Assembly (NCBI GenBank): GCA_029260765.1
Contig: JAJDCP010000005.1
Coordinates: 62,001 to 126,000, forward strand
DNA: 64,000 nt
Direction: 5' to 3'
Source of the DNA: Planctomycetota bacterium
Lineage (GTDB): Bacteria; Planctomycetota; J058; JAJDCP01
This document shows, piece by piece, positions 42,786-52,513 of the stretch. Both the position numbers and the translations under genes were made by a program. The number at the start of each line of letters is the position of its first letter. Within the stretch, counting starts at the first letter, position 1. Below the pieces are notes generated by a model. That model was not told the DNA's origin, ran no database searches, and was given only the letters and a program-made list of their open reading frames with translations.

Positions 42786-45371
42786 ATGAAGCACCGCGCC
42801 CTCGATTTCATTGGCGGGATCATCACCCGTCACTACTTCCTGGTCTCGCTGGCCATCCTGGGGCTCACGGTGGCCTCGTTGCTGCTGGCCGCGCAGCTGA
42901 GCATCAACTCCAATCAGATCGAGTTGCTCGACCAGAACCTGCCACCTCTACAAGAGCTGAAGAAGATCACGACCCTGACCGGCGGCAACGGTTTTCTGTT
43001 TCTGGCGCTCAAAGGAGACGACCGCGCGCAGCTGAAACAGGTCGCGGACACCCTGGCGCTGCGCATCGAGGCGCTGGACGAGATCCGCCATGTCGCCTAC
43101 AGGCAGGAAGCCAGCTTCGTGCTGGAGAACATCGCGATGTTCATCGAGACCGAAGACCTCGATGAGATCCGCAAGCGCATCCGCAAGAAGATCAAGTACG
43201 AGATCCGCAAGGAGAACCCCTTTTCGATCGAGCTGGTCGAGCCCGAAGAGGTCGTGCTCACGCGCGGGTCGTTCGACGACATCATCGACAAGTACCGCCT
43301 GATCGGCGGCAAGAAGGGCATCGAGGACGACTACTACATCTCCCGCGAAGACCTGCAGCCCCCAGGCGACGTCAAGTGGCTGGTGCTGCTGCTGATCAAG
43401 CCAGTGGGCGAGTCTACCGACCTCGAGTTCACACGGGCTCTGTTGCAGACCCTCGAGACGGACATCATCGCAGACTACAACCGCGACAATCCCAGCAATG
43501 CCCAGCTGGTCGAGGCCTATGGACCGCAGACTGCGCGCCAGACGGCTGACGGCCGCGACCTGATCTTCTACGGGTACACGGGGAACTTCAAGACCAACCT
43601 CGACGACTCCGATACGATCATCGCCAGCCTCGAGCCGACATCGCTGATTGCCTTCGTCGGCATTCTGCTGGTGTTGTTCTACTTCCTGCGCCGGATCTCG
43701 TTCATTCTGATCATCGAGGTCGGCCTGCTGGTCGGTCTGCTCTGGACGTTCGCGTTCGCTTTCCTGGCGGTGGGGCAGTTGAACGTCATCACCACTATGC
43801 TGGCCGCGATCCTCCAGGGGTTGGGTATAGACTACGGCATCCATCTGCTATACCGGCTGCGCGAGGAATACATCCTGACGCGCGATTTGAAGAAATCGAT
43901 CCACGAGGCGGTGATCCACTCGGGGTCGGCCTGTCTGGCCACCGCCTTCACGACTTCGGCGGCATTCTTCACGCTGATGCTGTCCCGCTTCGGCGGCTTC
44001 AGCGAATTCGGCTTGATCGCCGGCGTGGGGGTGCTGCTCATCGCACTGGCGACCTATGTCGTGGTGCCGGTCATGTTCCTGATGCTCGAGCACTTCCGGC
44101 CGGGCTTCGCCGACCAACTGCTCCCGCGCGCCAGCGAGGTCGTTGCCAGTGAGATCCGCGGACTCGAGCATCGACGGTTCCCCTGGGCGCGGCGTATCGT
44201 TCTGGCAGCGGTGGTCTTGACCGTGGTGTTGGGAGGCCTGGGCAGTCAGATCAGCTTCAACTACGATTCCCGTGCCCTGATGGTGCCGAATCAGCCGTCA
44301 TTCCTGCTGCAGGAAGAGATCAACGCGCGCTTCGAGATCGCCTCGGAGCCCGTGGCCGTCTACACCGAAGACTGGGATGACTACCGCAAGCTCTATCAGA
44401 CCCTGGGCTATCCGATCGACAAGAGCCGCTTCCCGATGGTCGACGAGGTGATGTCGGTCTTCCGCATGCTGCCCGACGAAGAGCAACAGCAGGCCAATGC
44501 CAAGGTGCTGGCGAAGATGCGCCGCGACGCGGGTAAGGTCAAAGACGGCACGCTTGCCCCCGAAGACCAGGAGCTGTTCGAGCAGTATCTGCATTATCTG
44601 GGGGCCGAGCCCTTCGGCTTGGAGGACATGCCCGAGAGCCTGATCTACCAGTTCCGGCCATTGCCTGATGTGCGCGATGCCTGGCCGGGTTGGCTGACAT
44701 TCATCTACCCGCGGGTGGCCCTCTGGGACGGCGAGGAGCTGCTCGAGTTCGACCGCCAGGTGCGGGTGATCGAGGCAGACGACGGCACCCTTTTCCACGC
44801 CACCGGAATCCCGATCATCTATGCGCTGCTCGCCACGATCGTGCTCAAAGACGGCCAGCTGTGCGCGTTGGTGGCACTGGGGCTGGTGTTTGTGATCGTG
44901 CTGTTGAGCTTCCGCAAGCTCTCAGCGACGCTGATCGCGCTCTTGCCCCTGGTGATCGGGGTGGTCTGGATGCTCGGGCTGATGGTGGTGCTGGGGGCGC
45001 AGCTGAACTTCATCAACATCACGGTGCTGACATTGATCTTCGGTTACGGCATCGACACCGGCATCCACATCTACCATCGCTTTGTCGAGACCGGCTCGGT
45101 GATGCGTGCGGTGCGGATGACCGGCGGAGCGGTGTTGGCCTCCATGTTGACGGCGATTGTGGCTTGGGGGGCGTTGATGGCGGCCGACCACCAGGGCCTG
45201 CACTCGATGGGCACGCTCGCGTGTCTGGGGATCATCGCTGCGTTGGTGGTTTCGTTGACCATCGTGCCCGCGATCCTGCAGCTTGTGCAGGATCGATCGT
45301 TGCGCATCGGCGCGGGGGAAGAGGCAGAGCCGGCAGACGAGCAGACAGCGGATCCGGCGGCCACGGTCTGA
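42786..45371 (+). CDS. RND/MMPL-family lipid exporter (HpnN-like)
   Basis: An 861-residue membrane protein with an N-terminal membrane segment, a large periplasmic loop and five to six helices in each half, about 12 in total. The two halves share the SSD/MMPL signature GLGIDYGIHLLYR and FGYGIDTGIHIYHRF. Family members move hydrophobic lipids or lipid-like substrates with proton force. Together with the MlaC-like gene 90 bases upstream and the lipoprotein 16 bases downstream it looks like a three-part lipid transport unit. Confidence 0.88.
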   Translation: MKHRALDFIGGIITRHYFLVSLAILGLTVASLLLAAQLSINSNQIELLDQNLPPLQELKKITTLTGGNGFLFLALKGDDRAQLKQVADTLALRIEALDEIRHVAYRQEASFVLENIAMFIETEDLDEIRKRIRKKIKYEIRKENPFSIELVEPEEVVLTRGSFDDIIDKYRLIGGKKGIEDDYYISREDLQPPGDVKWLVLLLIKPVGESTDLEFTRALLQTLETDIIADYNRDNPSNAQLVEAYGPQTARQTADGRDLIFYGYTGNFKTNLDDSDTIIASLEPTSLIAFVGILLVLFYFLRRISFILIIEVGLLVGLLWTFAFAFLAVGQLNVITTMLAAILQGLGIDYGIHLLYRLREEYILTRDLKKSIHEAVIHSGSACLATAFTTSAAFFTLMLSRFGGFSEFGLIAGVGVLLIALATYVVVPVMFLMLEHFRPGFADQLLPRASEVVASEIRGLEHRRFPWARRIVLAAVVLTVVLGGLGSQISFNYDSRALMVPNQPSFLLQEEINARFEIASEPVAVYTEDWDDYRKLYQTLGYPIDKSRFPMVDEVMSVFRMLPDEEQQQANAKVLAKMRRDAGKVKDGTLAPEDQELFEQYLHYLGAEPFGLEDMPESLIYQFRPLPDVRDAWPGWLTFIYPRVALWDGEELLEFDRQVRVIEADDGTLFHATGIPIIYALLATIVLKDGQLCALVALGLVFVIVLLSFRKLSATLIALLPLVIGVVWMLGLMVVLGAQLNFINITVLTLIFGYGIDTGIHIYHRFVETGSVMRAVRMTGGAVLASMLTAIVAWGALMAADHQGLHSMGTLACLGIIAALVVSLTIVPAILQLVQDRSLRIGAGEEAEPADEQTADPAATV

Positions 45372-45387
45372 GGGGAGGAGCCCAACC

Positions 45388-45987
45388 ATGTTGCGCAGCT
45401 TGCAGAGAGGGCTGTTTCTGGCGGGTCTGTGGGGCAGCTTCCTGATCTCAGGTTGCACCATCGAGTCCTACCATCTCAGCGACTCCTGGGAAACCCAGGA
45501 CAAGTTTCAGCTGAAACGCACCTTCGTGCTGGTCCAGGCTCCTCCAGGGACTCCGGCACACTTCGTCGAGCTTGCCGGGCGCATCGCGCGGCGCTATGTC
45601 AACCTGAAGAAGGACTTCTTGGTGTTGGGCAACGCTCCTGCCCAGCCGGAGCCAGTGGCTGCCCTGGCCGAGACCGACGGCCACTTGCTGCTCGACTTCA
45701 CCGAGGTCCACCTGGCACAAGCAGACGACCTCAGGCTGCGGGTCACGGCCCAGCTGCTGCGCAACCCGGGACGCGGGGTGGTCTGGAAAGTGGTCGCATC
45801 GCGCTCGGACGAGCCGGCCAATGAGGATCTCTCGCGGCTGACTCAGCGCTACGTCCGCGAGCTGGGTGACGAGGTCGAGCCGTACGTCGCGCCAACCTTC
45901 ATCTTGATGAAACGCGTCTTCGACACTCTGCCTTCCCCGCAATTGACGGACGAGGACATCGAAGCCAAAATCATGTTGGATGACTGA
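45388..45987 (+). CDS. Lipoprotein coupled to the RND protein
   Basis: A 199-residue lipoprotein, MLRSLQRGLFLAGLWG then lipobox LISGC. GGGGAGGAG stands before ATG 45388. The mature part is a compact alpha/beta domain (ARRYVNLKKDFLVLGNAP, GHLLLDFTEVHLAQADDL, GRGVVWKVVASRSDEP). In pattern and context it recalls a small family of lipoproteins found beside RND genes in Myxococcus and Leptospira, but I cannot confirm this without a search. Its place suggests an outer-membrane or periplasmic partner of the exporter. Confidence 0.7.
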   Translation: MLRSLQRGLFLAGLWGSFLISGCTIESYHLSDSWETQDKFQLKRTFVLVQAPPGTPAHFVELAGRIARRYVNLKKDFLVLGNAPAQPEPVAALAETDGHLLLDFTEVHLAQADDLRLRVTAQLLRNPGRGVVWKVVASRSDEPANEDLSRLTQRYVRELGDEVEPYVAPTFILMKRVFDTLPSPQLTDEDIEAKIMLDD

Positions 45988-46053
45988 GGTGCAGACGGCT
46001 TCTCCGGCCGGGCCGACGTGCAGCCTGCCCCTCGGTTTCCAGGGAGACTTGGT

Positions 46054-47418
46054 ATGCGCGCGCTCGTTCTTATCCCGTTGGCATTGCTGAGCAGCCTGTC
46101 CGCGCAATCCCTCGGGGCGCTCGGCGGCAGTGAGCGCTGGCTCCGCGACGATGCCACCTGGGAGCTGGGTGGGCTCGGAGCAGAGGGCCGGAAGCTGCTC
46201 GAGAGCGGACTGCGGGCTCGGGACGCCGAGATCCGTCTGCGGTGTCGGGAGATGCTGGGGCTGAACCCCCACAACGTCTCGCGTTTCCTGCTGGAGGCTG
46301 AGCCCGCGGCCGTGCGCGCGCTCTCCAGCTTTAACTCCGGCCAGGCCGTGCTCGACAAGGTGGCGCGCTGGGGAGTGCACTGCCGGCCGATACTGACCGC
46401 GATCCTGGCCGATAGTCTGCGCAATCCGTTGCAGCGGGAAGCGATCCGTATTCTGGGCAGGTTGGGGCAAGCCGAGGATGCGCCCCTGCTCGAGAGCTGC
46501 CTGCTCGACGCCGAGTTGGGTCCGAACGCCCTCTGGCCCCTGACCAGCGTGCGCCATGAGCTGTCTCCTGAGCTCGAGTCCTTGCTCGTGCGCTTCAAGG
46601 ATCATGACAAAGACTGGGTGCGGCTCCGTTACTGGATTGTGCGCGGAGAGCTCGGTGATGCCGCGAGCTTCGAGACCGCGCTCGAGCTGGCCGGCGAGCA
46701 TATCGCTGCCGCCGAGGATGTGGACGCTGAGCTCTGGGGACGCGCCAACCGGGCCTGGATCTATGACTTGCTCGACAGGCATACCGAAGGGCTCGAGGAT
46801 GTCGAGCTGATGCTCGCGCAGCGGCCCGAGCGCGCCAGCTACCTGCGTCGCAAGGCGTCTCTGCTGCGGGGGGAGCGGCGCTATGATGAGGCCCTTCCTT
46901 GTATCGAGGCCGCGCTGCGCAATGATCCTGGCGATGGCTACACGATGAGTCTGCTCGGCTCCTGTTTGCACATGGCTGGCCGCAGTCGTGAGGCGATCGA
47001 GCACGTCTTCGACGCGATCGACGCCGGCTATGAGATGTACTGGGCCTTCAACAACCTGGCCTGGATCCTCGCGACGACAGAGGATCCGAGCTTGCGGGAT
47101 GGCGAGACTGCGGTGGAGTGGGCGCGCTTTGCGCTGAGCCTCAAACCCGGCAGCCCCTCGATCGAGGGCACCCTGGGGGAGGCTCTTTGGGCGTCGGGCG
47201 AGTACGCACTGGCGGTGACGCACCTGGAGAGCTCGATCGCGCGCTTCGAAGACTTCCAAAGCCTGCGCAGCGCGGCCAGCGAACGCTGCTTCCTGACGAT
47301 GTGCCTGGTCGAGCTCGGCGAGCTCGACGCTGCGCGCGCCTGCCTCGCGCGCGTGCTCGAGGACGATCCGGGCAACCCCTGGCTGGCTCGGGCGCAGCTC
47401 AGGCTACTCGGCGAGTGA
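46054..47418 (+). CDS. Secreted HEAT/TPR repeat protein
   Basis: A 454-residue protein with GGGAG before ATG 46054 and a signal-like N-terminus ending LSAQS. The N-terminal third looks like HEAT repeats (LRCREMLGLNPHNVSRFLLE, PLQREAIRILGRLGQAEDAP). The rest is TPR units (AWIYDLLDRHTEGLEDVELM, GDGYTMSLLGSCLHMAGRSR, ARACLARVLEDDPGNP). It probably mediates protein contacts in the envelope. It follows the lipoprotein by 66 bases and its 3' end overlaps the convergent MFS gene by 15 bases. Confidence 0.7.
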   Translation: MRALVLIPLALLSSLSAQSLGALGGSERWLRDDATWELGGLGAEGRKLLESGLRARDAEIRLRCREMLGLNPHNVSRFLLEAEPAAVRALSSFNSGQAVLDKVARWGVHCRPILTAILADSLRNPLQREAIRILGRLGQAEDAPLLESCLLDAELGPNALWPLTSVRHELSPELESLLVRFKDHDKDWVRLRYWIVRGELGDAASFETALELAGEHIAAAEDVDAELWGRANRAWIYDLLDRHTEGLEDVELMLAQRPERASYLRRKASLLRGERRYDEALPCIEAALRNDPGDGYTMSLLGSCLHMAGRSREAIEHVFDAIDAGYEMYWAFNNLAWILATTEDPSLRDGETAVEWARFALSLKPGSPSIEGTLGEALWASGEYALAVTHLESSIARFEDFQSLRSAASERCFLTMCLVELGELDAARACLARVLEDDPGNPWLARAQLRLLGE

Positions 47419-48567
47419 GGGAACACTCTGCTGCAGAATCTTGCGCACCGGCATGACCACCAGGAGTCCCACCGCCGCGAGCACAGAGCAGACCAGGAAC
47501 ATCCCCCGGTAGCCCAGGCTCCCGACCCAAACGGTGTTGATCAGCTGGCCCAGAATTGCGCCCAGCCCGAAGCCGGCAGCCTGGTACGCCGATTGTCCCG
47601 AGACCTGCAGGGTTTCTGGAAAGATGCGGCGGGCGGCCTTGACCGAGGCGACGTGGAACGCCCCAAAACTCAGCGCATGCAACAGCTGCAGGGCGCATAG
47701 CCAGACCGCGTGCTCCAACCCTGCCAAACACGCCCAGCGCAGGCTGGCGGCGCCGAACGAGAGCAGCAGAGCGCGGAACAGTCCCACCCGCCGAAGCCAG
47801 CGATCGACCCGGATGAACAGCCAGATCTCGGCCAACACCCCGAGCGCCCACAAGAGTCCGACTACCGCGTCGGAGTAGCCCAGCTCGCGCACATAGAGCG
47901 AGTAGTAGGCGTAGTACGCGGCGTGGCTGGCCTGCATGCAGGTCCCGGCCAGCAAGAACGCCAGCACCCGCGGACGCCTGGTGATGAAACCGACCACCGA
48001 GGGCCGCGCCGTCGGTGGGGCGCGGTTGCCGGAACGGAGCGCGAGCAGGGGGGGCAGGCCGAGCAGGAGCAACACCAGGCAGACCGGGATCAGGCCCGTG
48101 CGCAGCCAGGCTTCGCCCAGCTGGCCGAGCAGGATCACGCAGGCTACAAAGCCCAGCGAGCCGAACAAGCGTACCTTGCCGTAGGCCAGCGGCCGGCCAC
48201 TGGCCGCCGGGGCCAGGGCCCGCACCTCCACGGCCGGCAGGCTGCCCACATGGAAGACCGCGAACAGCGCGAAGCAGGCAAAGACCGCCTCGAAGCCACG
48301 CAACCAGAGAAGCGGCACAAAGCACAGCAGCGACGCCACGCCGGCAAAGATCGACTGATGGATGGGGTCGGCCAGCCGATCGGCGAGCCGTCCCCAGGAG
48401 CCCGTCAGTGCGGCGCGGGCCGCCGGGACGACCCCCGCCAGCAGGGCGATCTGGGCGTCGCTGAAGCCATCGCCCTTGAAGATCAGGCCGAAGTACGGCA
48501 TCCAGCAGCCGAGGAAGCCATAGAACACCGCGTAGTAGGCGGCCAGAGACAGGAAGGTCGCGTTCAA
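47404..48567 (-). CDS. MFS transporter (HcaT/MFS_1-like)
   Basis: A 387-residue protein with about 12 membrane helices. The opening YYAVFYGFLGCWMPYFGLIFK and the loop WGRLADRLADP after helix 2 match the MFS_1-like branch to which phenylpropionate and galactoside permeases belong. No substrate can be inferred. Its ATG overlaps the stop of the DUF502 gene by four bases. Confidence 0.85.
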   Translation of the reverse strand: MNATFLSLAAYYAVFYGFLGCWMPYFGLIFKGDGFSDAQIALLAGVVPAARAALTGSWGRLADRLADPIHQSIFAGVASLLCFVPLLWLRGFEAVFACFALFAVFHVGSLPAVEVRALAPAASGRPLAYGKVRLFGSLGFVACVILLGQLGEAWLRTGLIPVCLVLLLLGLPPLLALRSGNRAPPTARPSVVGFITRRPRVLAFLLAGTCMQASHAAYYAYYSLYVRELGYSDAVVGLLWALGVLAEIWLFIRVDRWLRRVGLFRALLLSFGAASLRWACLAGLEHAVWLCALQLLHALSFGAFHVASVKAARRIFPETLQVSGQSAYQAAGFGLGAILGQLINTVWVGSLGYRGMFLVCSVLAAVGLLVVMPVRKILQQSVPSLAE

Positions 48568-49442
48568 GTCGGGAGCTTTGCAGGCTGCAATGGCGCAGGG
48601 CCGATAGTGATGCTCCCGCCCGTCGGACGCGGCAGGGAAACGGGCCTGAGGTCATTGATGTCGGCCGGAAGGATCACTCCGCCGCTGATGAGCAGGCGCA
48701 GGGCGTCCTCCACGCTCAGGTCCAGCTGCAGGCAGCGTTTGGCTTCCACAAACACAACAAATCCGGTGAAAGGCGTCGGGGCAGTCGGAATAAACGCGGT
48801 GATCATCCGCCGCTGCTGCCAGTCGCTGATCTGCTTGAGGCCGCCACCGGTCATGAACGCGACGGAGTAGATATCGTCGTTTGGCCAGGGCACGGCAAGC
48901 ACCGCCGAGAATTTCGGCTTGCTCTGCTTCTCTTCGGCCTTGAAAACGAACTCCGTCACCTGCTTGGCATACGGGTAGATCGATTTGATCAGGGGGACCT
49001 TGAGCAGCTGGCGCTCGATCAGCTTCCAGAACTGTTTGCCGAACACTCCGGCGACGATGAGCCCGACCAGCATCACGACCAAAAGACCGGCGACGAAACC
49101 GATGGCGGGGGAGTAATTCTCTTCGATCTGCTCCTTCAGCCGCTGAATGCGCAGCCCCTCTTGCGCGACGGGGCCGGGCTCGACAAGCTCTGGGTCGACG
49201 CCGAGCAGGTTGACGGCGAACCAGCCGCCCAGCTCGGTGTGGGCCAGGCCCACGCGGATCCAGCTGTTGATGGGCTTGCCAAATTCTTCGTTGACGAAGT
49301 CGTAGCAGACGACGAGCAGGTAGATCGTCACAATAGTGGGAAGCAGCGTGGCCATGCCGGTGGTGAAGGCGCGCAGCATGCCTCCGCGGAGGCGGCCGAA
49401 GAAGCTGGGGGGGCGGGCGTCTGCAAGCGTGGCGGCGGACAT
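48564..49442 (-). CDS. DUF502 family membrane protein
   Basis: A 292-residue protein with GGGAG before ATG 49442. Two membrane segments are visible (TTGMATLLPTIVTIYLLVVC and AIGFVAGLLVVMLVGLIVAG) and between them about 80 loop residues; family-like segments include VPLIKSIYPYAKQVTEFV and FIPTAPTPFTGFVVFV. DUF502 proteins are widespread and unstudied. It is divergent from the DUF58 gene and coupled to the MFS gene. Confidence 0.88.
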   Translation of the reverse strand: MSAATLADARPPSFFGRLRGGMLRAFTTGMATLLPTIVTIYLLVVCYDFVNEEFGKPINSWIRVGLAHTELGGWFAVNLLGVDPELVEPGPVAQEGLRIQRLKEQIEENYSPAIGFVAGLLVVMLVGLIVAGVFGKQFWKLIERQLLKVPLIKSIYPYAKQVTEFVFKAEEKQSKPKFSAVLAVPWPNDDIYSVAFMTGGGLKQISDWQQRRMITAFIPTAPTPFTGFVVFVEAKRCLQLDLSVEDALRLLISGGVILPADINDLRPVSLPRPTGGSITIGPAPLQPAKLPT

Positions 49443-49541
49443 GGTGTCTCCCGAGCGGTGTGTGCCCCATTGTGTCCCTGCTGGCAGCGTCGTTGCAAGT
49501 CCGGGCCGCATTGTTCGACAAAGGTTCTGGAGGATGCTGCG

Positions 49542-50399
49542 ATGGGAAGCCGGGAGCTGTTCGGTGCGGACTTCCAGCTCGAGGTCGAAGGGCTCCGCCC
49601 GCTGTGGCGGAGACGCTTGGCGGCAGAAGGATTTTTCAAGCGGCCTGCGCGGGTCGGTGATGGTCCGGAATACCGGGATAGCAGGCCCTACAGTCCCGGC
49701 GACGACATCCGCAGGTTGGATCCGGCTGCCCTGATGCGCCATGACACGCTCCAGGTGCGGCGTTATCAGGAGCGAGAAGAGCCACGCTTCCTGTTGCTGC
49801 TCGACGCGAGCCTGTCGATGCAGGAGAGCTGGCAGCAGGCCCGTTTGCTGGCGGGCGGTCTGGCGTTTCTGGCTCTGGATGGCGGGGCGACAGTCTCGTT
49901 GGCGGCGGGCAGCGAGGGGCTCGCCGCCCATCTGGCTGGGCTGCGTGGGCTGGGGGCGGTGCCGCGCGCCCTGAACTTCCTGCAAGAGCTCGAGCCCGTG
50001 CCCGGCCCCAGTGCTCTGGACGGTCTGGTGCGGACGACCCTCGCGCGCCTGTCGGGCAGTCGGCGGGGGATCGCCTTTCTGTTCAGTGATCTGTTTCTCG
50101 AGCTCTCGCCGGGAGTTGAGCGGCTGCAAGCGGCCGGTTGGGAGCTCGTGGTCTTCCACCTGCTGGCGGCAGAGGACGCGCTCCTCGAAGGTTCCGGGGC
50201 GGTGGAGTGGGTCGATGCGGAGACGGGGGCGCTGCAGAGCCGGGTGCTCGATGCGAGCCTGCAGGTGGACTATGCCGCAGGTTGGCAGCGCTTCTGCGCC
50301 GACCGCAAGCGTAGCCTGGAGGGGGCCGGGGCGCGGGTGGTGGCCGCCGAGCGTCAGCGGCGCTTTGCCGGGCTGCTGCGGGACTTCCTGCGGGGTTAG
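49542..50399 (+). CDS. DUF58 domain protein
   Basis: A 285-residue protein with GGAGG eight bases before ATG 49542. It contains the DUF58 signature YSPGDDIRRLDPAALMRHD followed by a vWA-like domain (LLLLDASLSMQES with the DxSxS metal site, and FLFSDLFLE). DUF58 proteins normally accompany MoxR ATPases, but none is adjacent. No membrane segment is seen. Confidence 0.88.
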   Translation: MGSRELFGADFQLEVEGLRPLWRRRLAAEGFFKRPARVGDGPEYRDSRPYSPGDDIRRLDPAALMRHDTLQVRRYQEREEPRFLLLLDASLSMQESWQQARLLAGGLAFLALDGGATVSLAAGSEGLAAHLAGLRGLGAVPRALNFLQELEPVPGPSALDGLVRTTLARLSGSRRGIAFLFSDLFLELSPGVERLQAAGWELVVFHLLAAEDALLEGSGAVEWVDAETGALQSRVLDASLQVDYAAGWQRFCADRKRSLEGAGARVVAAERQRRFAGLLRDFLRG

Positions 50400-50476
50400 C
50401 GCTCTCAGAGGTTTTGTGTGCGATTCCAAACTGCTACACTGCGTTTCTCCTCCCAACCTCTGTCCGGAGCGGGACC

Positions 50477-51229
50477 CTGCAGAACCTCAAGCTCGTGCTC
50501 GAGTACGATGGCACCCGCTACCACGGCTGGCAGTCCCAGCCGGGGCTGACGACGGTGCAGGGCGAGCTCGAGAAAGCCATCACGGCGATCGTGCGGCACG
50601 AAGTCAGCCTGCAGGCATCCAGCCGGACAGATGCCGGCGTGCACGCCGAGGGGCATGTCGTCAGCTTCGAGACCAGCAAGCGGCTACCTGAAGTTAAAAT
50701 GCGCAAGGCGCTCAACGCGCTTTTGCCAGCGGACATCGCCGTCAAGAATGTTGAGCGGGTTCCCGATGGCTTTCATGCTCGCTTCGGCGCTTGCTGGAAA
50801 ACCTACCGCTACCGACTGTGGAACCGGCCCCGAAGGCCAGCTTGCGGTCTCGAGCGCTGCATCCATGTTCCCCGGCCACTGGCCGTCGAGCCCATGCGAG
50901 TTGCGACACGCTATCTGTTGGGCGAACATGACTTCGCCGCTTTCGCCCACAAGGAGGCGCATAGCAAAGTCACTCGACGCAGGATTTACAAATTTGAGAT
51001 TGCCCGCGCCCAGGGTTGCATCGATATTGAGGTAAGCGGAGACGGGTTCCTTTACAATATGGTGCGGATCTTGGTGGGCACGTTGATCGAAGTTGGCAAA
51101 GGGCAGCGCAGCGTAGGCTCGGTTCTCGCCGCGTTGCGTTCCAAACGCCGGCAACAGGCGGGCCCCACTGCTCCAGCACGGGGACTGACATTGCGCGAGG
51201 TATCCTACACCCCCTGGGGGGCTGCATGA
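50477..51229 (+). CDS. truA: tRNA pseudouridine(38-40) synthase
   Basis: A protein of about 250 residues with LVLEYDGTRYHGWQ, the catalytic Asp in SSRTDAGVHAEGH, KTYRYRLWN, FAAFAHKEAHSK and GDGFLYNMVRILVGTLIEVG. It isomerises uridines 38-40 in the anticodon arm. There is no in-frame ATG near the natural start. CTG at 50477, seven bases after GGAG, fits the family N-terminus best; TTG at 50414 would add 21 residues but lies before a TACACT box (50435-50440) that may be a promoter -10. GTG 50492 would cut the first strand. Its stop overlaps the next gene in ATGA. Confidence 0.93.
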   Translation: MQNLKLVLEYDGTRYHGWQSQPGLTTVQGELEKAITAIVRHEVSLQASSRTDAGVHAEGHVVSFETSKRLPEVKMRKALNALLPADIAVKNVERVPDGFHARFGACWKTYRYRLWNRPRRPACGLERCIHVPRPLAVEPMRVATRYLLGEHDFAAFAHKEAHSKVTRRRIYKFEIARAQGCIDIEVSGDGFLYNMVRILVGTLIEVGKGQRSVGSVLAALRSKRRQQAGPTAPARGLTLREVSYTPWGAA

Positions 51230-52002
51230 TCGCCATCGTTTCTGATCTCCATTCAAACATCGAGTCGCTGACGCGGGTGCTCGAAGAAATCGACCGCTTG
51301 AAGTGCGAGAAGATCTGGTGCCTCGGCGACATTATCGGCTACGGTCCCGATCCGGCTCAGTGTGTAGAGATCGCGCGCAAACGTTTCGAATTCAGCCTGG
51401 TCGGCAACCATGAGTTTGCCCTGCTGAATGAGGCGCTAGGCTTCAACAAGGCTGCGACGAGCGCCATCAAATATACGCGCGATACGCTCAAGCCCGGCTG
51501 GTTCAGCGGCCGGACGAAGAAGGCGAATTGGCGCTACCTCGAGAATCTGCCCACCCGGGTCGAGCGCGACGGCATGTTGTTCGTGCACGCATCGCCGGCC
51601 AACGAGACCGAAGAATACCTTCTACGCATGGACGTCGACGAAGTCATGCGGCAGCTATCTCCCAAGTTGGAGGCGGCTTTTGAGAAGATGGACGGCAAGA
51701 ATACATGTTTCGTCGGACACACCCACTATCCGGGAGTGATCACTGAAGATGCCCAATTCATGGCGCCCAGCGACTTGGAAGGCGGCGAGTTCGAGATTCC
51801 TCTCGACAAGAAGTGCATCATTAATGTGGGGTCGACGGGACAGCCCAGAGACGGAGATACGCGGGCCTGCTTTGTGACCTTGGACGGCCAGCGTGTGCGC
51901 TACCACCGGATCGAGTATGATTACGAGACTACTTGTAAGAAGATCCTGGCGAACGGCGCTTTGGAAGACAGCCTCGGCGAGCGACTGCTCCGAGGGGCAT
52001 AA
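51226..52002 (+). CDS. Metallophosphoesterase (YfcE/diadenosine-type)
   Basis: A 258-residue protein coupled to truA by ATGA. It has VSDLHSN, GDIIGYGPDP, VGNHEFALL, FVHASP and VGHTHYPG, all the metal ligands of the calcineurin-like fold, and the late INVGSTGQPRDGD found in the small YfcE-like branch. It probably acts on a cytoplasmic phosphodiester; the substrate is unknown. Confidence 0.88.
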   Translation: MIAIVSDLHSNIESLTRVLEEIDRLKCEKIWCLGDIIGYGPDPAQCVEIARKRFEFSLVGNHEFALLNEALGFNKAATSAIKYTRDTLKPGWFSGRTKKANWRYLENLPTRVERDGMLFVHASPANETEEYLLRMDVDEVMRQLSPKLEAAFEKMDGKNTCFVGHTHYPGVITEDAQFMAPSDLEGGEFEIPLDKKCIINVGSTGQPRDGDTRACFVTLDGQRVRYHRIEYDYETTCKKILANGALEDSLGERLLRGA

Positions 52003-52030
52003 CTCTGCTCATCCTGCGAAGGAGAACTGC

Positions 52031-52411
52031 ATGCAAATCAATATCACTGCCAGACATCTGCATGTGTCCGACTCGATGAAAAGCCACATCAAAGAGAAAT
52101 TCGAGAATCTCGAACGTTTCTATGACCTGTTGCAGCACACCGATGTGGTGCTCTTCGAAGAAAAGGGCCGGAACACGGTCGAAGCGACCGCCAAGGCCAT
52201 CATCGGCGGTCAATTTGTGGCCAAGGCCGAACACGATCACATGCGTGCGGCGGTCGATCTGGTGGTCGAAAAGCTGGAAAAGCAGCTGACCAAGCAGAAG
52301 CAGAAACTCAAGGGTCACAAGAAAGGCGCCCGTGAGGGACGCCCGTGGTCGCGCGAGGAGAAAGTCGAGGGAGACGAACCGACTTACGAAGAAATTGTGG
52401 AAAACTACTAG
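52031..52411 (+). CDS. hpf: Ribosome hibernation promoting factor, short form
   Basis: A 126-residue protein with AAGGAG before ATG 52031. MQINITARHLHVSDSMKSHI, FEKLERFYDL-like spacing and GGQFVAKAEHDHMRAAVDLV match the HPF/RaiA ribosome-binding domain. The C-terminal dimerising domain of long HPF is missing; a short charged tail replaces it. It precedes ptsH and ptsI as hpf precedes PTS genes in proteobacterial rpoN clusters, but without ptsN or rapZ. Confidence 0.93.
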   Translation: MQINITARHLHVSDSMKSHIKEKFENLERFYDLLQHTDVVLFEEKGRNTVEATAKAIIGGQFVAKAEHDHMRAAVDLVVEKLEKQLTKQKQKLKGHKKGAREGRPWSREEKVEGDEPTYEEIVENY

Positions 52412-52513
52412 GGCATCGAACACAATCCTGCCACTCCACCCTCTGCTGAGAGGTGTCGCTGTCCGTCAGCCAACGCTTAGAGGCGGGGTCGACGGCCGTT
52501 CAGGGAAGCAGAA

